23,084 nt of DNA from Acinetobacter lwoffii. Lineage in GTDB: Bacteria; Pseudomonadota; Gammaproteobacteria; Pseudomonadales; Moraxellaceae. Below the pieces are notes generated by a model. It saw nothing but the letters and a program-made list of their open reading frames with translations. It was not told where the DNA came from and did not search any database. The translations under genes and the position numbers were made by a program. Location: contig NZ_DCLL01000043.1 of the NCBI RefSeq assembly GCF_002321025.1, positions 1 to 23,084 of the forward strand. Direction: 5' to 3'. Positions 7,452 through 14,426 of the stretch are shown here, one piece after another (within the stretch, counting starts at the first letter, position 1; every line of letters starts with the position of its first letter).

Positions 7452-8081
7452 TTAAGCTGCTTGAACAATATCTTTCACATAGATACGTTTTACGCCATGC
7501 GACAGCATATCCTGCCAGGCATGTTGTAAGGAACCATTCAGGTCAATGCCCTTGGTGGCATCGGCAATCACATAGGTCTTAAAGCCCAGTTTGCAGGCAT
7601 CGATTGCAGTCCAGGCCACACAAAAGTCCGTGGCAATCCCGACCACGAATACCGTATCAATCCCGCGTTCACGCAGATAGCCAGCAAGACCCGTCGTGGT
7701 TTTCTGGTCAGCTTCCATAAAAGCCGAATAACTGTCGATCTGGGAATGAAAACCCTTGCGAATGATGAGTTGTGCTTGTGGTAAATTTAAATCCGGATGC
7801 AGTTCGGCATCGAGTGTCCCTTGCACACAATGCTTTGGCCATAAAACCTGGCTGCCATAATCCAGCTGAATACTGTCATAGGCTGCTTTGCCGGGATGGT
7901 TGTCTGCAAAAGAAATATGGTTATCCGGATGCCAGTCCTGAGTCAGGATAATATGCTTAAAATGCTGTCCCAATAAATTGATATTTGGAATAATCTGGTC
8001 AGCATTGGCTACAGCCAGATTGCCTCCGGGAGTAAATCCTCTTTGTACGTCTACGACCAGTAAAGCGACATTATTCTGCAT
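7452..8081 (-). CDS. pncA: Nicotinamidase PncA
   Basis: PncA hydrolyses nicotinamide to nicotinate and ammonia for the NAD salvage (Preiss-Handler) route. It is a 209-residue isochorismatase-fold amidase with the catalytic triad Asp11 (VVDVQRGF), Lys109 (IIRKGFH) and Cys154 (GIATDFCV). The metal site is also visible: Asp49 and His51 in TQDWHPDNH and His84 in WPKHCVQGT. The protein is therefore complete and probably active. A weak GGAT lies upstream of the ATG. A perfect 9-bp inverted repeat at 8140-8163, about 60 bases upstream of the start, may be an operator. The NAD-synthesis gene nadC lies 12 kb away, so the two are not linked in one operon. Confidence 0.93.
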   Translation of the reverse strand: MQNNVALLVVDVQRGFTPGGNLAVANADQIIPNINLLGQHFKHIILTQDWHPDNHISFADNHPGKAAYDSIQLDYGSQVLWPKHCVQGTLDAELHPDLNLPQAQLIIRKGFHSQIDSYSAFMEADQKTTTGLAGYLRERGIDTVFVVGIATDFCVAWTAIDACKLGFKTYVIADATKGIDLNGSLQHAWQDMLSHGVKRIYVKDIVQAA

Positions 8082-8346
8082 CTGTTTTCATCCATTGAAA
8101 TTTCGATTTATGCCCAAGCATAGCGCAAAATACTCGAGGATTTTTAGCCCTGCTGCTAAAAATGGTATGACTGTGTATTCTCGGCATGTGTATATGAGCA
8201 GATTAATAGATTCATTATTTTTGACAAAAAAGGATGGGTTCCGCGCTTGTATCAAGCTAGATCTCTACAAAAAAATAAGTTTTAAGATAAAGTGATGAGT
8301 CTTTCTAATAATAAAACAGTGTATTTAATTCTTAAATTCTGAAAAT
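8082..8346. other. Intergenic region upstream of pncA with a 24-base inverted repeat
   Basis: No coding sequence is supported. The one clear structure is the inverted repeat ATTTTTAGC (8140-8148) / GCTAAAAAT (8155-8163), 9 bp perfect with a 6-base centre. It has no T-run on either side, so it is operator-like and not a terminator. A perfect TTGACA is at 8221-8226 on the plus strand, but no -10 box lies at the right distance. The remainder is AT-rich with nothing I recognise. Confidence 0.4.
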
Positions 8347-8375
8347 AAAAAAGCCTGCAAAAGCAGGCTTTTTTT
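8347..8375 (-). terminator. Intrinsic terminator of the MFS transporter gene
   Basis: A perfect 12-bp stem (8347-8358 with 8363-8374), core GCCTGC, has an AAAA loop on the plus strand. A-rich and T-rich flanks allow termination on both strands. It lies 14 bases downstream of the minus-strand stop codon at 8389. Confidence 0.85.
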
Positions 8376-8388
8376 AAATCTTGGAACA

Positions 8389-9594
8389 TTACACTTTGGT
8401 GCGATTCACTAGGAACAGCATACATAATGCAGAGATGATGATACATGGGATCGCAGCAGTAATGACCCCCGCAGCACCGAAACCTGCCGTCAGTAACTGA
8501 CCAGCAATGACTGGACCCAGCATGGCACCGATACGGCCAACTGCAGACGCGACACCAACACCAGTACCACGCACTTCAGTCGGATAAACGATACTACCGA
8601 AGGCATACAGTACACCCTGACAACCAATCACGAAGGCACCGGCCAATGCGGCGGCCATATACATCTGGTTCAGCGAGCTTGCACCATTCAGCGCCAGTAG
8701 ACCTGCCAGAATGCCCCCGTACATCAACAGGATCACATAGGCTTTCTTCCAGCGGTCGGTCAGCATACCCAGAATAATCGTACCCAGGGTCGCTGTAACC
8801 ATGAAGTAGAATTGTGCGGTTGAGCCATCTTTACGTGTGAAGCCGAGTTCCATAAACAATGATGGCAACCAGCTCAACATGATGTAAACCACCATCAAGG
8901 TAAAGAAGTAGCTTACCCAGATACATAGCGTACGTAACAGGTTGTCCGAATTAAACAAGTCCTTGAATGAACCCTGCGGTGCAACAGCAAGTTCTGCAGC
9001 CGTTTTGTTCTGTGCTTTCAGGTATTCCTTCGATTCAGGCAAAAATAGCATCATCAGCGGAATGGCAAAAATCGGTAACAGGCCACCAAGATAGAAAACA
9101 TTTTTCCAGTTGGCACCAAATTCAGTCGCAGCAACCAAAGATAAAATCGCTGCACCGACTGGCATACCGCAGTACATCAAGCCCACTGCACGGCCACGAT
9201 TTTGTGGAGAGACTGCTTCAGAAGCAAGTGTGATCAGAATTGGCATCGCGCCGCCCAGACCTGCTCCAGCGAGGAAACGCACTGCCAGCAAGCTGTTAAA
9301 GCTATTGACCCAGACGGTACATAAGGTAAATACAGCAAATACTGCTGTCGACCAGATCAAGACTTTCTTACGGCCAATGCGGTCCGCAAATCGCCCACCA
9401 ACCAGTGCACCCGGTAATAAACCCAGAATCCCTGCACTAAAAAACACACCCAACTGGGAACTATCGAGACCAAAATGCTCACGAATACCTGCAGCAGCAA
9501 TTCCGGCTGCCTGAATATCTAAGCCTTCAATCACCGCAATCAGAAAACAGATCGCGACCGTGACGATAGCATGCTTATTGTCTGATTTTTCCAT
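8389..9594 (-). CDS. MFS transporter, MhpT-like aromatic acid:H+ symporter family
   Basis: A 401-residue, 12-helix major facilitator. It closely recalls E. coli MhpT, the 3-(3-hydroxyphenyl)propionate importer, in FSAGILGLLPGALVGG followed by the loop 2-3 signature ADRIGRKK. Other shared blocks are GLMYCGMPVGAA, SYFFTLMVVYIML and the late RGTGVGVASAVGRIGAMLGP. This places it in the aromatic acid:H+ symporter group, which in Acinetobacter also includes PcaK, BenK, VanK and MucK. The substrate is uncertain because no catabolic gene is adjacent. A TTG start at 9612 is possible, but the ATG at 9592-9594 is preceded by AAGGA at good spacing and is preferred. It is probably monocistronic, ending at the terminator at 8347-8375. 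Confidence 0.88.
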   Translation of the reverse strand: MEKSDNKHAIVTVAICFLIAVIEGLDIQAAGIAAAGIREHFGLDSSQLGVFFSAGILGLLPGALVGGRFADRIGRKKVLIWSTAVFAVFTLCTVWVNSFNSLLAVRFLAGAGLGGAMPILITLASEAVSPQNRGRAVGLMYCGMPVGAAILSLVAATEFGANWKNVFYLGGLLPIFAIPLMMLFLPESKEYLKAQNKTAAELAVAPQGSFKDLFNSDNLLRTLCIWVSYFFTLMVVYIMLSWLPSLFMELGFTRKDGSTAQFYFMVTATLGTIILGMLTDRWKKAYVILLMYGGILAGLLALNGASSLNQMYMAAALAGAFVIGCQGVLYAFGSIVYPTEVRGTGVGVASAVGRIGAMLGPVIAGQLLTAGFGAAGVITAAIPCIIISALCMLFLVNRTKV

Positions 9595-10240
9595 TGGATT
9601 ATCCTTGTTCAATCAGCGTTACAAAAGACAGCCATCATCTATGAGCCTGATTGCAGAAATAACTATCAATAAGTTGAACGTTTTGCTTGGATATTCCAAA
9701 AGGGGCTGAAGTAGAGGAATTGAAGATGCTGACTGATAAAGTCGCAAAAACACTTAATCAAAACACCATAAAGTTCAAGACTTAGAGTTTAAAGCTTATA
9801 CATCAAGTTAAAAAATTAACCGATAAGAAAAAAAATCCTCAATTTATTGATATTTAAAAAAGATTAGTCTTAGTCGTTTTTGGCTTTATTTGTATTGGTA
9901 CGAGAGTGCGATCAAGATGTACGAGATCTCAATTTATCCAATATAACTATTAATCCAAAATCAAAAGGCATAAAAATGGCAGTTTTCAGCTGATCTTTTT
10001 GCACAAGCCTTATCATTATTGGGTTCATTTGGGGCAATATCTTCTTTTATCTAGACTGAAGACATAACTTTGGTCTCAGGATTTTGCTTTATAAATCATC
10101 TTATTTATTACTTGATTGTTTCCAAAAGGCTTTGTATAAAGAATTCAGTAGCTTTTACTAAAGCATATTGTTCTTATGCGTTTGATCAGTCATAATTTGC
10201 ATAAGCAATATTCAATTCAATGCAAATCTATTGAATTTGC
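9595..10240. other. Long AT-rich non-coding region between MFS gene and dapA
   Basis: This 0.65 kb holds no gene I can support. Its base composition is clearly more AT-rich than the flanking genes. Visible items are an 8-bp direct repeat GTACGAGA at 9898-9905 and 9919-9926 (21 bases apart), the second copy running into the palindrome GAGATCTC at 9923-9930. There is also an inverted octamer ATTTGCAT/ATGCAAAT at 10195-10202 and 10220-10227. A plus-strand frame from 9974 to 10195 is open except for one TAG at 10052-10054, which could be a gene remnant or chance. The promoters of the two divergent flanking genes must lie here or just beyond. Confidence 0.4.
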
Positions 10241-10246
10241 TATAAA
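10238..10246 (+). promoter_or_regulatory. Candidate extended -10 promoter of dapA
   Basis: TGC followed by TATAAA (10241-10246) is an extended -10 element. No good -35 is present, which extended -10 promoters tolerate. The inverted octamer at 10195-10227 lies just upstream, where an activator or repressor could act. The predicted leader is about 65 bases long. A weak AGGA is found 13 bases before the dapA ATG. Confidence 0.3.
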
Positions 10247-10318
10247 TCAAAATACAAATCCATCCCAATTTATGTTTTCTCATTCCTTTCGGATGGACAA
10301 ATAGGATAGTTTTTTAAA

Positions 10319-11218
10319 ATGACTCAGCAAGCACAGACCATTCAAGGTTCCATAGTCGCAATCGTCACCCCTATGTTTGAAGATGGCAGCGTAGATTGGA
10401 AGGGTCTCGAGAAGCTGGTTGAATGGCACATTGCAGAGGGCACCAACAGTATTGTCGCCGTTGGAACAACAGGCGAAGCCTCTACTCTCAGCATGAGTGA
10501 ACACACCCAGGTGATCAAAGAAATCATTCGTGTGGCCAACAAACGTATTCCTATTATTGCCGGCACAGGTGCGAACTCGACCCGTGAAGCGATCGAACTG
10601 ACCCGCGAAGCCAAAGAGCTAGGGGCAGATGCCGCTTTACTGGTAACGCCATATTATAACAAACCGACTCAGGAAGGCTTGTATCAGCATTATAAAGCTA
10701 TTGCTGAAGCTGTTGACCTGCCACAGATTCTTTATAATGTTCCAGGCCGTACCGGTGTGGATATGGCCAATGAAACCGTGATTCGCCTGGCGGATATTCC
10801 ACAAATTATCGGTATTAAAGATGCGACTGGCGATGTACCGCGCGGTGCTGAACTGCTACAAGGTCTTGTAGGCAAAGACATGACTGTTTATTCGGGTGAT
10901 GATGCAACTGCATATCAGCTGATCGGTCATGGTGCCAAAGGCAATATCTCAGTGACGGCGAACGTGGCTCCGAAAGCTATGAGCGAAGTGTGTGCTGCCG
11001 CCATTGCCGGTGATGCAACCACAGCTGAACAGTTAAATGCTCAGGTTGCAAATTTACACAATATTTTATTTTGCGAATCGAACCCAATTCCTGTGAAATG
11101 GGCACTCCATGACATGGGCTTAATTGGTACGGGTATTCGCCTTCCATTAACACCACTTGCAGAACAATATCGCGCTCCGCTTCATGAAGCACTGGTCGAA
11201 GCGGGCGTTATTAAATAA
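10319..11218 (+). CDS. dapA: 4-Hydroxy-tetrahydrodipicolinate synthase DapA
   Basis: DapA condenses pyruvate with aspartate semialdehyde, the first committed step to diaminopimelate and lysine, supplying peptidoglycan. The 299-residue TIM-barrel protein has the Schiff-base lysine Lys167 (IGIKDAT) and the catalytic Tyr139 (ILYNVPGRTG). Arg144, the expected counterpart of the carboxylate-binding arginine, is present, as is the GTTGE motif (residues 49-53) with the triad threonine. TPYYNKP at 110-116 carries the interface tyrosine that reaches the neighbouring active site. All family key residues are intact. It heads an apparent operon with a BamC-like lipoprotein 14 bases downstream and purC after that, the same gene order as dapA-bamC-purC in E. 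coli. Confidence 0.97.
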   Translation: MTQQAQTIQGSIVAIVTPMFEDGSVDWKGLEKLVEWHIAEGTNSIVAVGTTGEASTLSMSEHTQVIKEIIRVANKRIPIIAGTGANSTREAIELTREAKELGADAALLVTPYYNKPTQEGLYQHYKAIAEAVDLPQILYNVPGRTGVDMANETVIRLADIPQIIGIKDATGDVPRGAELLQGLVGKDMTVYSGDDATAYQLIGHGAKGNISVTANVAPKAMSEVCAAAIAGDATTAEQLNAQVANLHNILFCESNPIPVKWALHDMGLIGTGIRLPLTPLAEQYRAPLHEALVEAGVIK

Positions 11219-11232
11219 AAGAGCACAAGATT

Positions 11233-11838
11233 ATGCAATTACGTTTAGGACTTAGCCTTACACTTTCAGTATTCAGTTTGGCAGGTTGTAGTTCAATGGC
11301 CTTTAATAACGGCACTTTAGACTATAAAGAGACTACTACCCTGGAAGCTTTACAATATCCTGAAGGCGCCATGGTTCGTCCTGCAACGCCATTGTATCCT
11401 GCTCCAACAGTTGATCCGCTTGCAATTGAACATGCACCGAAGCTTGAAAACCAGCGTGGCAACCGTTTTGCCTTGCCACGCCCACAAGCCCAGACTGAAA
11501 ACTCAAATACAGCTGATCTAACCGAAACCGATACAGTGGGTCAACCACAGTTGGTCACTGACGGAAATCTTAATCCGCTGCTTAAAATTGAGGGAAATTC
11601 TGCTACAATTTGGCAATATACACTTGCCACCCTCAGCAGTCTGAATCATAGCATCGTTGCGCAGAGCAAAAATCGTTACGAAGTCACGATTAAGGTCGAC
11701 CAGCAGACCTATGTATTAAGATTATCTTCTGTCGGTTCGAGTAATAACCTCGCTGTGTTCAATGCCGATAACAGTTTTGCCGACCGTGAAAAAGCTGCAG
11801 AACTGCTCAACCAGATTTACCAAAATTGGCCAGCCTAG
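11233..11838 (+). CDS. bamC: Short BamC/NlpB-like outer-membrane lipoprotein
   Basis: A 201-residue lipoprotein. The signal peptide ends in the lipobox LAGC with Cys19, and Ser20 at +2 fits outer-membrane sorting. The mature N-terminus (about 25-60) is extended and proline-rich, with YKETTTLEALQYPEGA resembling the BamC segment that binds BamD. A low-complexity linker follows. The last 85 residues or so (about 116-201, starting at LKIEGNSATIWQYTLATL) look like one helix-grip domain. E. coli BamC has about 344 residues and two such domains, so this version seems to keep only one. The position directly after dapA and before purC matches the E. coli locus and supports the BamC call. Role: accessory part of the BAM outer-membrane protein assembly complex. 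The TAG stop lies inside the stem of a terminator hairpin. Confidence 0.75.
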   Translation: MQLRLGLSLTLSVFSLAGCSSMAFNNGTLDYKETTTLEALQYPEGAMVRPATPLYPAPTVDPLAIEHAPKLENQRGNRFALPRPQAQTENSNTADLTETDTVGQPQLVTDGNLNPLLKIEGNSATIWQYTLATLSSLNHSIVAQSKNRYEVTIKVDQQTYVLRLSSVGSSNNLAVFNADNSFADREKAAELLNQIYQNWPA

Positions 11839-11859
11839 ACATTTCTAGGCATTTTTTTT
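11833..11859 (+). terminator. Intrinsic terminator overlapping the bamC stop codon
   Basis: The stem GCCTAGA/TCTAGGC (11833-11839 with 11844-11850) has a CATT loop. It is followed by A and T8 (11852-11859). The bamC TAG stop (11836-11838) is part of the left arm, so terminating ribosomes would cover the hairpin. purC starts only 15 bases after the T-run, with no room for a promoter in between, suggesting partial termination or attenuation of purC. Confidence 0.75.
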
Positions 11860-11874
11860 GTAAAAGGTTCCCTC

Positions 11875-12594
11875 ATGTTAAAACAAACCTTGCTCTATAC
11901 TGGTAAAGCGAAATCTGTCTACACCACAGACAGTTCAGACCATCTGATTTTAGTCTTTCGCGATGATGCCTCAGCATTCAATGGCGAAAAAATTGAGCAA
12001 CTAGATCGTAAAGGCAAGGTGAACAACCGTTTTAACGCCTTCATCATGGAAAAACTGGCAGAAGCGGGAATTGAGACCCACTTTGAAAAGCTATTGACTC
12101 CAAATGAAGTGCTGGTGAAAAAACTGGATATGATCCCGGTTGAATGTGTGATTCGTAACTATGCAGCAGGTTCTTTATGCCGCCGCCTGGGTGTGGAAGA
12201 AGGCAAGGAACTGACTCCTCCAACATTTGAATTGTTCTTTAAAGATGATGCGCTTGGCGATCCAATGGTCAATGAGTCACAAGCCATTGCTTTAGGTTGG
12301 GCAACTGCTGAACAATTGGCGAAAATGAAAGAATTGACTTACCAAGTGAACGACGTGCTTAAAGCATTGTTTGATGCAGGTAACATGATTCTGGTCGATT
12401 TCAAACTTGAATTCGGCGTGTTCCACGACCGTATCGTACTGGGTGATGAATTCTCTCCAGACGGTTGCCGTCTATGGGACAAAGACACCAAGAAAAAACT
12501 AGATAAAGACCGTTTCCGTCAAGGTTTAGGCGGCGTGGTTGAAGCCTATGAAGAAGTAGCTGGCCGTTTAGGTATCAATCTAGACAACATCTAA
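11875..12594 (+). CDS. purC: SAICAR synthetase PurC
   Basis: PurC joins aspartate to CAIR using ATP, giving SAICAR in purine nucleotide synthesis. The 239-residue protein has the bacterial single-domain length. Recognisable blocks are the nucleotide-binding GKAKSVY at 10-16, DDASAFNG at 30-37, VIRNYAAGS at 92-100, and ILVDFKLEFG with DEFSPDGCRLWD in the C-terminal half. The ATG follows AAAGG at a 7-base spacing. It lies downstream of dapA and bamC but is separated from bamC by an intrinsic terminator, so its expression level may differ from theirs. The T8 run of that terminator is 15 bases from the start codon. A strong hairpin terminator follows 24 bases after the stop. Confidence 0.97.
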   Translation: MLKQTLLYTGKAKSVYTTDSSDHLILVFRDDASAFNGEKIEQLDRKGKVNNRFNAFIMEKLAEAGIETHFEKLLTPNEVLVKKLDMIPVECVIRNYAAGSLCRRLGVEEGKELTPPTFELFFKDDALGDPMVNESQAIALGWATAEQLAKMKELTYQVNDVLKALFDAGNMILVDFKLEFGVFHDRIVLGDEFSPDGCRLWDKDTKKKLDKDRFRQGLGGVVEAYEEVAGRLGINLDNI

Positions 12595-12618
12595 TCTGTA
12601 AATGCGCAGATTCGAAAG

Positions 12619-12645
12619 AACCGAGCTTTTTAGCTCGGTTTTTTT
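12619..12645 (+). terminator. Intrinsic terminator of purC
   Basis: The stem AACCGAGCT/AGCTCGGTT (12619-12627 with 12632-12640) has a T4 loop and is followed by further T residues to 12645. It lies 24 bases after the purC stop codon. Confidence 0.88.
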
Positions 12646-12696
12646 ATTTCCGGCTTTTAATCGGAAAAATAAATTTTTATTATTAAAATGATCGTT

Positions 12697-12725
12697 TTTA
12701 CATCAAAAACTACATGCATTAATAT
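12697..12725 (+). promoter_or_regulatory. Candidate sigma-70 promoter of the small RNA
   Basis: TTTACA at 12697-12702 and TAATAT at 12720-12725 are separated by exactly 17 bases. The promoter lies about 50 bases beyond the purC terminator and points at a stretch with no gene that ends in a second plus-strand terminator. The predicted start is near 12732. Confidence 0.4.
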
Positions 12726-12731
12726 CATCTC

Positions 12732-12867
12732 ATACCAAGCAAATCAGTGAGTTGATGCATTCACTCCATATTTGCCGACCAGATTTCTCCTCTACCCTCT
12801 AGGATGTTATCTCCCTCAAAAAACATCCTACTTTCAGCCCAATTCGCCTTGAATTGGGCTTTTTTTT
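12732..12867 (+). ncRNA. Candidate small RNA between purC and rarA
   Basis: Three features together suggest an independent transcript of about 136 bases. There is a promoter-like pair at 12697-12725. A 9-bp stem-loop lies at 12800-12830, with a 13-base loop containing CTCCCTC. A classic intrinsic terminator at 12836-12867 works only on the plus strand. Between promoter and stem-loop is a weak 5-bp hairpin (12746-12765) and a CU-rich stretch at 12784-12800. The C-rich loop and CU-rich stretch are complementary to Shine-Dalgarno-like GA-rich sequences, as in trans-acting sRNAs that block translation. purC already has its own terminator, so this second one needs another explanation. A 15-codon frame from 12755 to 12802 exists but has no good ribosome site. 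I do not recognise it as a known RNA. Confidence 0.45.
12836..12867 (+). terminator. Strand-specific intrinsic terminator facing rarA
   Basis: A perfect 10-bp stem AGCCCAATTC/GAATTGGGCT (12836-12845 with 12851-12860) has a 5-base loop and is followed by T8. There is no A-run on the left, so it does not work for rarA on the minus strand. It must end a plus-strand transcript that starts after, or reads through, the purC terminator. Confidence 0.88.
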
Positions 12868-12897
12868 ACTCTGTTCAATTAGTTAGGATATCCAGCT

Positions 12898-14163
12898 TTA
12901 TTGCTGCTGTTGCCAACGGCGTTGCTGTAAACGCTCCCCTTCAACTTCACGTTTATTACGTGCTGATTCATACAGTTTGGTATTTTTCAGTTCTGGCGGC
13001 ATATATTCTTGCAGCACAAAATGCTCCGGATAGTTATGCGGATACAGATAATCCACGCCATAGCCCTGTTCTTTCATCAGCTTGGTCGGTGCATTTCTTA
13101 AATGTAAAGGCACTGGCAAATTTGAAGTTTTATCTGCAAGTTCCATCGCCTTGTTAATCGCCAGATAAGTACTGTTACTTTTGGCACTGGTCGCCAGATA
13201 AACCGCACATTGTCCCAAAATAATCCGACATTCTGGCATGCCTACGGCTTGCACAGAACGGAAACACTCACCCGCCAGCAACAAAGCGTTCGGATTGGAA
13301 TTGCCAATATCTTCAGATGCGGCAATCAGCATACGCCGTGCAATAAACACCGGATCTTCGCCGCCTTTGAGCATGCGAGCCATCCAGTACAAGGCTGCAT
13401 CCGGATCACTGCCACGAATTGATTTAATAAAGGCCGAGACCAGATCATAATGCTGTTCACCGGACTTGTCATAACGGGCAATATTCTGCTGTGCGACTTT
13501 GACCACCACCGCATTGGTGATGATATTTTCCATATCCGCTTCAAAGGTACTGGCAATCAGATCCAGTAAATTCAGTGCCTTGCGGGCATCTCCTGCTGCA
13601 AACTGGATCAGGGCATCAAATTCTTCAATCAGGATATGTCTTTCCTGTAAGAAAGAGTCATTTTGCAAGGCTTGCGTCAACAAGGTCTGAATCGATTCAG
13701 CACTTAAAGCATTCAGGCTATACACCTGACAACGTGACAATAAGGCACTATTCACTTCAAAAGACGGGTTTTCAGTGGTAGCACCAATTAAGGTAATTTT
13801 CCCTTTCTCGACTGCATTTAATAACGCATCCTGCTGGGATTTATTAAAACGGTGAATTTCATCAATAAACACCACCGGAGTCAGCAGATCACCCCCTTCG
13901 GCAATGATTTCACGCAGTTCTTTTACCCCGGTATTCAGGGCAGACAGACTGATAAAAGGCCGGTCTACCGCTTGAGCCAGCAGTAAGGCAATGGTGGTTT
14001 TTCCGACTCCGGGTGGTCCCCAGAAAATGATCGAAGGCAGATGCCCCTGATCAATCATCTGGCGTAAGGGTGCATGTTCCCCCAGCAAATGTTCCTGCCC
14101 GATAATCTGTGTAAGGTCGCGTGGCCGTAAGCGTTCTGGAAGCGGGATATGACTATCTGACAT
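12898..14163 (-). CDS. rarA: Replication-associated recombination protein RarA (MgsA), AAA+ ATPase
   Basis: RarA is a clamp-loader-like AAA+ ATPase related to eukaryotic WRNIP1 that acts at stalled replication forks. The 421-residue protein has Walker A GPPGVGKTT at 49-57, Walker B VFIDEIHRF at 98-106 and sensor 1 GATTENPSF at 127-135. The likely arginine finger is Arg144 in LLSRC. The C-terminal half carries the family tetramerisation region, including SAFIKSIRGSDPDAALYW and RRMLIAASEDIGNSNP. The C-terminus ends in a Gln/Arg-rich tail (QQRRWQQQQ) that looks disordered. The start ATG has no obvious Shine-Dalgarno. The gene stands alone, and no terminator functional on its strand was seen in the 250 bases downstream. 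Confidence 0.95.
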   Translation of the reverse strand: MSDSHIPLPERLRPRDLTQIIGQEHLLGEHAPLRQMIDQGHLPSIIFWGPPGVGKTTIALLLAQAVDRPFISLSALNTGVKELREIIAEGGDLLTPVVFIDEIHRFNKSQQDALLNAVEKGKITLIGATTENPSFEVNSALLSRCQVYSLNALSAESIQTLLTQALQNDSFLQERHILIEEFDALIQFAAGDARKALNLLDLIASTFEADMENIITNAVVVKVAQQNIARYDKSGEQHYDLVSAFIKSIRGSDPDAALYWMARMLKGGEDPVFIARRMLIAASEDIGNSNPNALLLAGECFRSVQAVGMPECRIILGQCAVYLATSAKSNSTYLAINKAMELADKTSNLPVPLHLRNAPTKLMKEQGYGVDYLYPHNYPEHFVLQEYMPPELKNTKLYESARNKREVEGERLQQRRWQQQQ

Positions 14164-14426
14164 GTTATTATTGGCTCAAACTAAATTCTGATCTCATTCT
14201 AACACCAGCAGTTTTGATTCCAAGAATGCAAACATCAAGCATAAAAAATTAATTTATGTAGATATCCTCTATTTTTTTAATTCTGAATGAATTAATCTCT
14301 GTAAAAGTGAATAATTTGAACATGATTAATTGTGAATTAATTACAGTGTAATTTTCATATTGTTTATTCTAATTAAAAGAAACTTATCTCGCCCCTTGGG
14401 CACTTTTGGGTTGTAGTGGTGAATGC

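Noticed and set aside
8221..8375. Second small RNA candidate starting at a perfect TTGACA
   Set aside because: No -10 hexamer lies at 16-18 bases, and the terminator at 8347-8375 is explained by the convergent MFS gene.
9974..10195. Plus-strand frame with a single internal TAG, possibly a decayed gene
   Set aside because: Length is within chance for AT-rich DNA, there is no start site, and the translation matches no family I recognise; kept only as a note in the intergenic entry.
12755..12802. 15-codon leader peptide upstream of the terminator
   Set aside because: No good Shine-Dalgarno, no regulatory codon run, and no downstream plus-strand gene to attenuate.
12804..13157. 117-codon plus-strand open frame overlapping rarA
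   Set aside because: It runs through the strong plus-strand terminator at 12836-12867 and is antisense to the well supported rarA coding sequence.
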